Positions 18,147 through 25,672 of a DNA stretch of 64,000 nt are shown in pieces (position 1 is the stretch's first letter; each line of letters starts with the position of its first letter). Source of the DNA: Fictibacillus fluitans (GTDB lineage: Bacteria; Bacillota; Bacilli; Bacillales; Fictibacillaceae); the NCBI RefSeq assembly GCF_030418125.1, contig NZ_JAUHTR010000011.1, forward strand, positions 60,830-124,829, given 5' to 3'. A program made the translations under genes and the position numbers. The notes beneath the pieces are model-generated. The model worked only from the letters and a program-made list of their open reading frames with translations. It did not search any database and was not told the origin of the DNA.

Positions 18147-18854
18147 ATGCGACGCGATATACAACCGAATGAACGTGCTTTCTCCTCCAAGGAAGTCGCG
18201 GAAACAGTGGGGATTGCTACTCCCACTGTGCGAAAGTATGGACAAGTTTTGGAGCGGAACGGCTACGAGTTTTTAAAGGACGGCGATCGCCGGATCTTTG
18301 TTCAATCTGATATCGAAGCGCTTATAGAGCTGCGCGATACGCCCAATTCCCTGGACGATACAGCCAAAGAGCTTGTGGAGCTGCAGCAGGAAAGATTAAA
18401 AGAATCCAATCAAACAGAAATTGCAATAAGCGATACATACGAAACCTTACCCCATGACCCCAATCAGCTTAAAGAAGCCTTAATGATTGTATTCAAGGAA
18501 CTCGCCGCCACCCGTGAAATGAATGTCCAGCTGACCAAAGACATGTCCCAGCTTAAAACTACCATCTCCCGGCTCCAGCAAGATCATCATATTATCAGTT
18601 CCACCATTGGAAATGCAGCACAAAAAACGAACGCCAAAATCCAAAAACTAACCGAACAGCAAACGGTTCATTATGAACGATTGCTGGATCAGGAAAAACA
18701 AAAAACCGAACAATTGCAGCAAGACATACGATTAATGAGAGACGAACAAAAAAGGGAATGGAGCTCCCAAACCGATTTCAATCAACGGTTGGAAGAAGCG
18801 CTCCAGCAGCGTAAGGGGAGATGGGACAAGCTGGTTTCTATATTCCGAAAATAA
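18147..18854 (+). CDS. MerR-like HTH protein with long coiled coil (DUF3967/RacA-like)
   Basis: 235 residues. N-terminal MerR-type HTH (about 10-60: SSKEVAETVGIATPTVRKYG ... DRRIFVQSDIEALI), then a linker and a long heptad-rich coiled coil (about 105-225), ending in a basic segment (GRWDKLVSIFRK). The architecture resembles DUF3967 proteins of Bacillus plasmids and the chromosome-anchoring protein RacA: DNA binding at one end, coiled-coil assembly at the other. AAAAGGAGG before the ATG. Two identical palindromes upstream are candidate binding sites. Role (segregation, anchoring or plain regulation) not decided by sequence. Confidence 0.75.
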   Translation: MRRDIQPNERAFSSKEVAETVGIATPTVRKYGQVLERNGYEFLKDGDRRIFVQSDIEALIELRDTPNSLDDTAKELVELQQERLKESNQTEIAISDTYETLPHDPNQLKEALMIVFKELAATREMNVQLTKDMSQLKTTISRLQQDHHIISSTIGNAAQKTNAKIQKLTEQQTVHYERLLDQEKQKTEQLQQDIRLMRDEQKREWSSQTDFNQRLEEALQQRKGRWDKLVSIFRK

Positions 18855-18873
18855 AAGTTCTGGTATTTTAGCT

Positions 18874-18894
18874 ATTTCCCGAGAAATATCTACA
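18874..18894. repeat. 21-bp dispersed repeat, copy 1
   Basis: Begins ATTTCCCGAGAAATATC and is identical over 21 bp to 34361-34381. It contains the small inverted repeat ATTTC-N4-GAAAT. It lies 3' of the HTH/coiled-coil gene. Confidence 0.6.
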
Positions 18895-18965
18895 AATTGT
18901 GAGCAGATGATTTCGACAATAATGGATTCGCAGAGTAAAACTGAATAAATGATTACTGTAAATAG

Positions 18966-19004
18966 AAAAGAGGTGACCCGCAATAATACCAGGTCACCTC
19001 TTAT
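18966..19004. terminator. Terminator between the HTH/coiled-coil gene and the resA-like gene
   Basis: GAGGTGACC / GGTCACCTC perfect 9-bp stem with T-rich flanks on both strands; serves two convergent genes. Confidence 0.8.
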
Positions 19005-19015
19005 ACTTTTAAACT

Positions 19016-19558
19016 TTATTTCAATCCTTCGAGTATCCAGCCTTCTAATTGTTTTTTGTTCAATTCCCCTTCAAAGCCTTCAACAACTTTTCCATTACTA
19101 TCGATTAAGAAACTGGCAGGCAATTTATATACGTTATAAGCTCTTCCGGCTTGGTTTTCTAAGTCCAATAATACAGGAAAAGATAAATGGTACTTTTGTG
19201 CATAGTTTTTGACTGCAAGGTTTGATTCTTGGCTGTTTACAGAAAGGATTTCAAATCCGCGATTGTGATATTTAGAATACATGGATTGAAGTAAAGGCAT
19301 TTCCCTTTTACAGGGTTCACACCATGATCCCCAGAAATTGACCAGGGTTACTTTCCCTTTTGATTGCTGCAGCTCTACCGTTTTGTCGTTAATATTTTTC
19401 AATTTAAAATTTGGTGCTGGTTCGCCTATTAATGTTTGTTTGTTATCATCACTATAATGCTTATATAAAGCAAATCCTACTGCGACAAATAATAATAATA
19501 ATAAAGCAAATCGAAAAATTTCTCTCTTTTTCTTTTTGGCAATCAAACTGCTCAACAC
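19016..19558 (-). CDS. Membrane-anchored thiol-disulfide oxidoreductase (ResA/TlpA-like)
   Basis: 180 residues: basic N-terminus, one membrane anchor (about 14-34), then an outward-facing thioredoxin fold with the active site WCEPC (about 80-84) and the cis-Pro region KLPASFLID. ResA-type proteins reduce apocytochrome c cysteines before haem attachment, taking electrons from CcdA, whose gene is divergent 79 bp away. The start is uncertain: GTG at 19558 with a weak ribosome site, or TTG at 19555. A role in other thiol exchange, as for StoA in spores, is possible. Confidence 0.85.
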   Translation of the reverse strand: MLSSLIAKKKKREIFRFALLLLLFVAVGFALYKHYSDDNKQTLIGEPAPNFKLKNINDKTVELQQSKGKVTLVNFWGSWCEPCKREMPLLQSMYSKYHNRGFEILSVNSQESNLAVKNYAQKYHLSFPVLLDLENQAGRAYNVYKLPASFLIDSNGKVVEGFEGELNKKQLEGWILEGLK

Positions 19559-19637
19559 CTTTTCAGTAATTATTATTAGTTTATAGATATATTATACGAT
19601 ATATGGTTAAATAAAAGGGGGAAAAGGAGGTTTTTCA

Positions 19638-20354
19638 ATGCAAAACGTTACACTTTTACTTGCGTTTTCCGGAGGATTATTAGCATTTATTTCTCCTTGT
19701 TGCTTGCCGCTATACCCTTCGTTTCTATCATATATTACAGGTATGTCAGTACAACAGTTGAAAAGTGACCAAAGTCTAACATTTAAGAGAAAGATTCTCC
19801 TGCATTCTTTATTTTTTTCTATTGGGTTTTCAATAATATACTACGCGCTGGGTTTCTCTGTTAGTAAAATTGGAGAGCTTTTTATAAATTACCAGGATTT
19901 AATCCGTATGGTTGGCGGGGTTTTTATCGTCGCGATGGGGCTGTTTTTAGTAGGGATTATTAAACCCAAATTCCTTTTCAAGGAGTTCAGGTTTAAAGCA
20001 AGAGGGAAAAATTCAAATTATTTAAACTCGCTATTGGTGGGGCTGATTTTCGCAGCGGGATGGACTCCCTGCATCGGGCCGATCTTCTCAGCTATTATGT
20101 ATGCCAATGTATTGAATCCTGCCAAGACGTTCATGAACATTACCGCTTATTCTCTAGGATTTTGCATTCCTTTTATTATCATGGCCTTTTTTATTACTAA
20201 AACCAAATTCATTATTAAGTATTCCTCACAGTTAATGAGATTTGGAGGAGGTATAATGGTGGTTTTAGGTGTTATGCTGTACTTTAATAAAATGATCTAT
20301 TTTAATATTTGGGGCACTGAGTTCCAGTATTACATAACGAATCTTTTTAACTAA
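19638..20354 (+). CDS. ccdA: Cytochrome c biogenesis / thiol-transfer membrane protein CcdA
   Basis: 238 residues, six membrane helices. The two functional Cys regions are visible: SPCCLPLYPSF (about 19-29) and GWTPCIGP (about 139-146). CcdA passes reducing equivalents from cytosolic thioredoxin across the membrane to ResA-like proteins. AAAAGGAGG 9 nt before the ATG. Divergent from the resA-like gene with an AT-rich shared promoter gap. Confidence 0.9.
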   Translation: MQNVTLLLAFSGGLLAFISPCCLPLYPSFLSYITGMSVQQLKSDQSLTFKRKILLHSLFFSIGFSIIYYALGFSVSKIGELFINYQDLIRMVGGVFIVAMGLFLVGIIKPKFLFKEFRFKARGKNSNYLNSLLVGLIFAAGWTPCIGPIFSAIMYANVLNPAKTFMNITAYSLGFCIPFIIMAFFITKTKFIIKYSSQLMRFGGGIMVVLGVMLYFNKMIYFNIWGTEFQYYITNLFN

Positions 20355-20369
20355 ACGTTAAAATTATCG

Positions 20370-20407
20370 CTTGTGGACAATGTCTTTTGTCTGCAAGCTT
20401 TTTTATT
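20370..20407 (+). terminator. Terminator of ccdA
   Basis: GCTTG..GGACAA / TTGTCT.CAAGC imperfect hairpin followed by TTTTTTATTT. Confidence 0.65.
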
Positions 20408-20532
20408 TGAATGGAACAGGAAAGCGATTTACTTCAATTTTCGATAATAGGGAAATAATAGTTGATATTTCTAATTTTTAACAGTAACATAAGATTACCT
20501 TAATCTTAACGTTTATGGGAGAGTAGAAGGAA

Positions 20533-20682
20533 TTGACTAAAGAAGATTTAAAGAAAGAAATAAAGACCGTTCGTCAATCGCTATACTTGATTGCAAACAA
20601 AAGTGAAGTTTACTCAAGCAAGGATTTAGTTAAAAAAAGCCAGGAACTAGATAAATTGATTTTTTTGTATCAAACGAGTTAA
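20533..20682 (+). CDS. Spo0E-like sporulation regulatory peptide
   Basis: 49 residues from a TTG start with AGAAGGA upstream. The sequence fits the Spo0E-like aspartyl-phosphate phosphatase family: a first helix (LKKEIKTVRQSLYLIA), a short turn, and the signature SQELDKLI in the second helix. Such peptides dephosphorylate Spo0A~P and delay sporulation. A T-rich terminator follows. The family call rests on the signature and size. Confidence 0.75.
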   Translation: MTKEDLKKEIKTVRQSLYLIANKSEVYSSKDLVKKSQELDKLIFLYQTS

Positions 20683-20690
20683 TGATGTCT

Positions 20691-20719
20691 GCCTCCCTAG
20701 GGGTGGCTTATTTTTTTTG
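20691..20719 (+). terminator. Terminator of the Spo0E-like gene
   Basis: GCCTCCC / GGGTGGC imperfect hairpin followed by eight T residues. Confidence 0.6.
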
Positions 20720-20779
20720 AGATAACATTATCAACTGCTTTTTCAAAGACTTAAACCAAGCCGTGAACTGTACAGGGTA

Positions 20780-20824
20780 AAAGCCCCTCCCATTGGAAAA
20801 AATCAAAGGGCTCTTCTAGCCAAA
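20780..20824 (-). terminator. Probable terminator of the GAP-family gene
   Basis: On the minus strand an AGAGCCC / GGGGCTTTT hairpin with a long loop lies just after the stop codon. Confidence 0.5.
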
Positions 20825-20840
20825 AGACCGTGCCAGAGAG

Positions 20841-21497
20841 CTACAAGTAATCCAAACTGCTGAAGATCAATAAAAGGCCAATAATGCACATGACCCAGGA
20901 AAGCGCAGTGTCAGTATGCCTTACCATTTTACTCCGGAGGGAATGCAGCGGCTTAGTCATCCATTGGCCGAATGTTGAATAGAAGAGGAGCAGCAAGAGG
21001 GATGGAAGGACCATCACCAGGTTGTATCCGCCTAAGGTCAAAGCCCATTCCAACCATGGCAGGTTCTCAGCGGTCATCAGGCCGATGGCTGTGAAATAAG
21101 GAAAGGCGGTTCCAACCTCAATTAGAGATGTGGTAAACCCGAGCGCAACCATGGAAAGGATGCTGTTGGATGGAGGTAGAGGGCGTTCATTGTTCTTTTT
21201 AGACGGCATGTAAAAGCTTGCGGTAAACAGGATGCCGCCCATAATCAAGATGTTCCAGCTGATCATCCGGTTTTGAAGGATCCCGGAAACATTCTCCAGT
21301 AAAACACCCAGTCCCAGCATTAGAAACGCACCGACTGTAAAATAAAAGATAGCTACCGTGGCTAAATAAACCAGTAACCTCTGGACGTATCTTCTGGAGT
21401 CAGTTAAAAGCAGGTAGATTGTTACTCCGAGTATAGCGGGGCTAAGCGTATCCAAAAGGGCCAGGCCACCAATGAGGAGCAGCTGCTCCATACTCAT
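20841..21497 (-). CDS. GAP-family (Sap/SfLAP) membrane protein
   Basis: 218 residues with about six membrane helices in the LysE-like arrangement. The N-terminal LALLDTLSPAILGVTIYLLL and the second-half GFTTSLIEVGTAFPYFTAI are typical of the GAP (glycolipid/peptidoglycolipid-addressing) family, suggested to export lipids or small molecules. The start codon overlaps the stop of the upstream merR gene by 4 bp, so translation is coupled and the MerR protein is its likely regulator. Substrate unknown. Confidence 0.75.
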   Translation of the reverse strand: MSMEQLLLIGGLALLDTLSPAILGVTIYLLLTDSRRYVQRLLVYLATVAIFYFTVGAFLMLGLGVLLENVSGILQNRMISWNILIMGGILFTASFYMPSKKNNERPLPPSNSILSMVALGFTTSLIEVGTAFPYFTAIGLMTAENLPWLEWALTLGGYNLVMVLPSLLLLLFYSTFGQWMTKPLHSLRSKMVRHTDTALSWVMCIIGLLLIFSSLDYL

Positions 21498-22246
21498 CCA
21501 TTCTCACCCCGCAAAATGTAAATCCGGTAGGCTTCTTCCATAAATTTCAGTACATCCTGATCCATCGGGTATAAATTCATTTTTTCAGAAAGAGCAGGTG
21601 ACATCCTGATTTCCCATAGCTGATCAATAAATTCGTCCTCTCCTTCAAAGTTCTCCAGTCGTTTTTCATCCATTCTTCTTATAATGTGCTGTATCCGTGG
21701 CGCTTGCGGGCCGGCGCCCATATGACGCTTTAACTGGCCGATCAGCGCAATCCATTCCAGAGAATCTGGATCTTCACTTGCCATGGACGGGACCTTTTCC
21801 AACAGTTTTTTCTCCCTGGGTTGAAAGACAGAGTTCAGGGAATCTTGTTTTAATCTGGTGTCCTTACTGGATAAATGCATGATTTTCGCAATGGCGGCCA
21901 TCCAGCCCTCTTCACCTTCTATAGCGATGCCGTGAACAAGCTCCCTTAAAGAAGACTCCATTTGCTTCAGCTGCTCCTGTTCTTTCAGGACATAGGCTAA
22001 TTGATCTTTTATACTTTCCGTCCAATCCCAATCTTCGGAGTTGAGCATCTTTTTGATCTCTTCCAATGAGAACCCAATCCTTTTTAAAAATTGAATCTGT
22101 TGCATACATTTAATGTCGTCGTTCGTGTATAATCGGTGGCCGCCCTCTGTTTTCGATGCAGGCGCCAAAAGCCCGATCTTGTCGTAGTAACGGAGGGTTC
22201 TGACAGTGACACCTGTCAGTTCAGCTGCTCTGTGAATATGAATCAT
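21494..22246 (-). CDS. MerR-family transcription regulator
   Basis: 250 residues from the ATG at 22246 (AGGTGATC upstream); a longer frame from 22318 would add 24 residues foreign to the family. N-terminal MerR HTH (about 3-70: IHRAAELTGVTVRTLRYYDK), dimerisation coiled coil (about 75-120), then a 130-residue helical C-terminal domain, probably ligand-binding, as in multidrug-sensing MerR proteins. No Cys-rich metal site. Operon: 47-aa membrane peptide, this gene, GAP-family gene. Confidence 0.85.
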   Translation of the reverse strand: MIHIHRAAELTGVTVRTLRYYDKIGLLAPASKTEGGHRLYTNDDIKCMQQIQFLKRIGFSLEEIKKMLNSEDWDWTESIKDQLAYVLKEQEQLKQMESSLRELVHGIAIEGEEGWMAAIAKIMHLSSKDTRLKQDSLNSVFQPREKKLLEKVPSMASEDPDSLEWIALIGQLKRHMGAGPQAPRIQHIIRRMDEKRLENFEGEDEFIDQLWEIRMSPALSEKMNLYPMDQDVLKFMEEAYRIYILRGENG

Positions 22247-22265
22247 GTGATCACCTGCATTTCTG

Positions 22266-22409
22266 TCACTTATTTTTGATCTTCGCCTGTTGCAGAAGGT
22301 AACCTGCCCCCAGGCCAATCAGTACTCCCGGAAAGGCTTGATCGATCAGTAATCCAACACCAGCGCCGATAATAACACATCCATACATAATCATATCACT
22401 CTGTTTCAT
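22266..22409 (-). CDS. Small membrane protein, 47 residues
   Basis: Minus-strand reading frame from an ATG with a strong GGAGG 7 nt upstream. It encodes MKQSDMIMYGCVIIGAG... with two short hydrophobic, glycine-rich stretches and a basic KIKNK end. It ends 20 bp upstream of the merR start in the same direction, so it is probably the first gene of the merR-GAP operon. Function unknown. Confidence 0.6.
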   Translation of the reverse strand: MKQSDMIMYGCVIIGAGVGLLIDQAFPGVLIGLGAGYLLQQAKIKNK

Positions 22410-22505
22410 CCCAAAACCTCCAAACGTATCTCCGAGTTACTACCAGTATATAAAATGACGTAACGTCAGCATCAAGGAGTAAAAGGAGAAAAGTCTGTTT
22501 TATTA

Positions 22506-22534
22506 TTGACTGAACATTCATTCAATAATAAAAT
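22506..22534 (+). promoter_or_regulatory. SigA promoter with probable TetR operator
   Basis: TTGACT, 17-bp spacer, TAAAAT. The spacer holds the dyad TGAACATTCATTCA (22511-22525), typical of TetR-family autoregulation, and the second gene of the operon encodes a TetR protein. Confidence 0.7.
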
Positions 22535-22576
22535 GGAATCAACAGGAAATTCAATAAGAGGATGGAGGGTATTCTG

Positions 22577-23326
22577 ATGGACCTTTATTATGAGGTGAGC
22601 GGCAGTGGGAAACCGATCGTTCTTCTTCACAGCGGAGGTGCAGATTTACGGGATTGGACGTTTATCGCACCTCTTTTAGCTAAGCGGTATAAGGTGGTAA
22701 CGGTTGATGGGCGAGGTGCCGGAAAATCTCCTTCACCAATGCAGCCAGCCAATTATGTTGAAGACTTGCTTAATCTGTTCCATCATCTGGATTTGGAGAA
22801 GGCTGTCCTCATTGGCCATTCCATAGGCGGCCAGCTCGCAACAGATTTTACACTGGAGCATCCGGAAAGGGTAGCTCAACTCGTATTGATAGCCCCCTCA
22901 TTGTCCGGCTATCAGTATTCAGAGGAATTCACACAGTGGATGCAGAAAATCAGTTCCTTTTATCCAGACAAGGAGAAAATGCTGGAGCTCTCTCTGGATG
23001 CACCTTCCTATCGCATTATTTTATCGAGTCCTCAAAAGGAGCTGCTAGTAGAAATGTCCAGACATCACTTCAATAAAATAGGGGAGTGGGGAACATTTGA
23101 ATCTGTCTGGCCAGAACCTCCAGCTATAGAAAGGCTGGAGGAGATTAATGCTAAGACCTTGTTTATCATGGGAGAACAAGAGCTTTATGACAATAAACAA
23201 GTCGCGCAATGTTTTAACAGGGTACAAAATATCAGCTTTACTCACATACCCGAAGCAGACCATATGCTGACGCTAACACATCCTGACGAGGTAAGCCGTT
23301 ATATCACTGAATTTTTGGAGGAGTAA
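22577..23326 (+). CDS. Alpha/beta-hydrolase
   Basis: 249 residues from ATG 22577 (GGAGGG 7 nt upstream, against no site for the ATG at 22562). Alpha/beta-hydrolase fold with oxyanion region LLHSGGADLRDW, nucleophile elbow GHSIGG (Ser about 90), and the catalytic His in EADHMLTLTHP near the C-terminus. Substrate unknown. Followed after 3 bp by a TetR regulator, so the pair probably answers to a small hydrophobic compound. Confidence 0.85.
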   Translation: MDLYYEVSGSGKPIVLLHSGGADLRDWTFIAPLLAKRYKVVTVDGRGAGKSPSPMQPANYVEDLLNLFHHLDLEKAVLIGHSIGGQLATDFTLEHPERVAQLVLIAPSLSGYQYSEEFTQWMQKISSFYPDKEKMLELSLDAPSYRIILSSPQKELLVEMSRHHFNKIGEWGTFESVWPEPPAIERLEEINAKTLFIMGEQELYDNKQVAQCFNRVQNISFTHIPEADHMLTLTHPDEVSRYITEFLEE

Positions 23327-23329
23327 GAA

Positions 23330-23914
23330 ATGCCGCGGACCCAGCAAGAGAACGAACGTATACGAATGATAACAAAAGAGAAAATCCGATTGGCCGCGAT
23401 GGAGCTATTTATCAAAAAGGGATATCATGCGACTTCTATCGACGATGTAGCGAAACAAGCGGAAGTCTCAAAAGGTCTTTTGTACAATTATTTTAAAGGA
23501 AAGGAAGACCTGCTTGCGACAATGGTCAAAACGAGAGTAGGTGAACTGATTCAAGTGATGGAAGAGGCGGCTGCCATTGATAAACCCGTTGATCAGCTCC
23601 GACATATCATTGAAGGTGCGCTTGATAATGTTCATCAGCATCCAGACGTTTACCGGTTTTATCTTCATCTGCAGACACAGCCGGAATCGGATCAGGTTTT
23701 ATCGAATTACAGCAGAATACTGATCGGGGAGAGCGCCAGACAGTTTGAGCTTCAGTGTGAAATGTTTGAAAAAATGGGTGTGGAAAAACCGAGGAAAAGA
23801 TCCTTATATTTTTCATCTACCCTTCAAGGGATTATGCTGATGATCTCCACGTATCCGGAGAACTTTCCAATTGAAGAACTAAAAGCAGAAATGGTTCAGG
23901 AATTTTGCAAATAA
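23330..23914 (+). CDS. TetR-family transcription regulator
   Basis: 194 residues. N-terminal HTH (about 14-60: TSIDDVAKQAEVSKGLLYNYFKG) and a C-terminal helical ligand domain. GGAGGAG upstream overlaps the end of the hydrolase gene. Likely repressor of its own operon through the dyad at 22511-22525. Confidence 0.9.
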   Translation: MPRTQQENERIRMITKEKIRLAAMELFIKKGYHATSIDDVAKQAEVSKGLLYNYFKGKEDLLATMVKTRVGELIQVMEEAAAIDKPVDQLRHIIEGALDNVHQHPDVYRFYLHLQTQPESDQVLSNYSRILIGESARQFELQCEMFEKMGVEKPRKRSLYFSSTLQGIMLMISTYPENFPIEELKAEMVQEFCK

Positions 23915-24025
23915 AATCAAATCAGGCCTTTATGAGTATTTACATCAACTTGGACAGCGATAGAATGGTAGTAACCATTAACGAAAGCAGCATCGGTTTA
24001 ATTTTCCCATAAGGAGCTTGTTAAA

Positions 24026-25027
24026 ATGGTAATTACACTGTCCATTTTAGTTGTTGTGTTAGCGGTGCTCTGCATCTTTCTTTATAAACGGCAAAAGGAT
24101 GCAAAGGCTCTTCATCAAAAACAATTGAAAAAGATAAAAAGAGAAAAGATAACGGAAATCGAAGAAATACAGCTTCAGACGGCAGCCACGCTGGAAATCA
24201 CCGAGGAAAAACTTCTGCAGGAGAAAAACAGGGAATTGGCAAAGGCTGCGGAAGAACAAGTAGCCCTTAAACAATTGTTTGAAGAAAAGCTGCTGCAAAA
24301 AAACAACTACATCAATCATTTGCTGCGTTATAAACGGGATAAAGGTGAGATTCTTACCCATACGTTTCTCGGCATGGTGAAGGAAGAATTTGTGGAGAGG
24401 GGCATGCTGAATTACGATGATATGTTCATCATGGGAAATGTGTTTATACCTCATACCACGAATACAACCATGGCAGGGTTCAACTCCAGGCAAATTGATC
24501 ATTTGGTTTTAATGAGAACAGGCATCTATATGATTGAGACCAAATATTGGGCAGGAGATGTGCTGCATGGTATTTCCAAGAGAACGGCCAAGGAGTTTTC
24601 TTTCATACTGGATAAATTGTTTGGAGACTTAAAAGACACAGATGAACGTACCATTGTCGTAAAAGGGGTGAGTGAGCCTGACACTACTTCGGAACGGGAA
24701 AGCACCCTGAAAATCACACGGTACGGAGATGGAAACCTGGATCAGCAAGTGAAAATCACGGCAGGGAGCCTGCATCACTTTTTAAACCGTGAAAACTTAC
24801 CGTGCCAGTGGGTGCAGGGAATCCTGTACTTTGGCTATCCGCAGGATCAAAACAACCGTTTAACCAGTTTTGTCACGAATTCGAGTGAACGTAATCCTCC
24901 TTTTATCAGTTCTCAGGAAGAATTAAAGAGATATTTGGAACTGCAGGCAACGAAAGAGCCAATCTATAGCACAAGTGAGTTAAAAGCTATGAAAGAGCTG
25001 CTGCTGAGCCTGAATGTGGTGTCATAA
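24026..25027 (+). CDS. NERD-domain protein with N-terminal membrane anchor
   Basis: 333 residues: one N-terminal membrane helix (about 2-20), a charged coiled coil (about 24-100), then a NERD (nuclease-related) domain (about 115-260) with the core pattern RQIDHLVLMRTGIYMIETK, which carries the Asp and the ExK of nuclease-like folds. The function of anchored NERD proteins is not settled; DNA processing is the usual suggestion. Monocistronic; AAGGAG before the ATG. Confidence 0.8.
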   Translation: MVITLSILVVVLAVLCIFLYKRQKDAKALHQKQLKKIKREKITEIEEIQLQTAATLEITEEKLLQEKNRELAKAAEEQVALKQLFEEKLLQKNNYINHLLRYKRDKGEILTHTFLGMVKEEFVERGMLNYDDMFIMGNVFIPHTTNTTMAGFNSRQIDHLVLMRTGIYMIETKYWAGDVLHGISKRTAKEFSFILDKLFGDLKDTDERTIVVKGVSEPDTTSERESTLKITRYGDGNLDQQVKITAGSLHHFLNRENLPCQWVQGILYFGYPQDQNNRLTSFVTNSSERNPPFISSQEELKRYLELQATKEPIYSTSELKAMKELLLSLNVVS

Positions 25028-25121
25028 TAAAAATGTAAGGGTTAACCGATTATTTCACTGCTATTTTCAAATAGTATGGTATACTGTTACTATCCTGTGA
25101 AGAACACGATTTATTACTTGT

Positions 25122-25156
25122 AAAAAGCCCCGCTCCAGTTTGGAGCGGGGCTTTTT
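25122..25156 (+). terminator. Terminator after the NERD gene
   Basis: AAAAAGCCCCGCTCCA / TGGAGCGGGGCTTTTT, near-perfect 16-bp stem. Confidence 0.9.
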
Positions 25157-25181
25157 GCGTCGTTATGAATTTTAACCATAA

Positions 25182-25216
25182 AAAAACAGGATCTTGATTA
25201 ATCAAGATCCTGTTTA
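25182..25216 (-). terminator. Terminator of the cold-shock gene
   Basis: Perfect palindrome CAGGATCTTGAT / ATCAAGATCCTG with a T run on the minus-strand side. Confidence 0.9.
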
Positions 25217-25224
25217 AATGCAAT

Positions 25225-25425
25225 TTATGCTTTTTGAACGTTAGCAGCTTGAGCTCCACGAGCACCTTGCTCAACGTCGAAAGTTACTTTTTGGCCTTCG
25301 TCTAAAGATTTGAAGCCATCAGATTGGATAGCAGAGAAATGTACGAATACATCGTCTCCTTCTTCGCGTTCGATGAATCCAAAACCTTTTTCTGCGTTAA
25401 ACCATTTTACTGTACCTGTTTCCAT
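25225..25425 (-). CDS. Cold-shock protein, CspA/CspB family
   Basis: 66 residues, one S1-like OB fold with both RNA-binding motifs: RNP1 KGFGFI and RNP2 VFVHF. A single-stranded nucleic-acid chaperone. TAGGAGG before the ATG and an 85-nt leader behind a SigA promoter, as usual for csp genes. Which B. subtilis paralogue (cspB, cspC or cspD) it matches is not decided. Confidence 0.95.
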   Translation of the reverse strand: METGTVKWFNAEKGFGFIEREEGDDVFVHFSAIQSDGFKSLDEGQKVTFDVEQGARGAQAANVQKA

Positions 25426-25517
25426 GTATGTTGCCTCCTAGTGCGTTGCCACACAATATATTACTATCCCTGCTCTAGGTATTAATTTTCTACACCGAAC
25501 AAAAATAATCTATAACC

Positions 25518-25546
25518 ATCATAACAAGAATTTGCAGGAATTGCAA
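25518..25546 (-). promoter_or_regulatory. SigA promoter of the cold-shock gene
   Basis: Minus strand TTGCAA, 17-bp spacer, TATGAT, with a leader of about 85 nt to the start codon. Confidence 0.65.
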
Positions 25547-25672
25547 ACATATTTGGAAATTAACCAAAATAAGTGAAGGGAGGACTCTGTTCAATCCTTC
25601 TGTATAGGGGGTTTTGAGCCTGAATATGCTTTAAGAAATCCGATAATGGACACATAATAAGACGCTTCTGTT

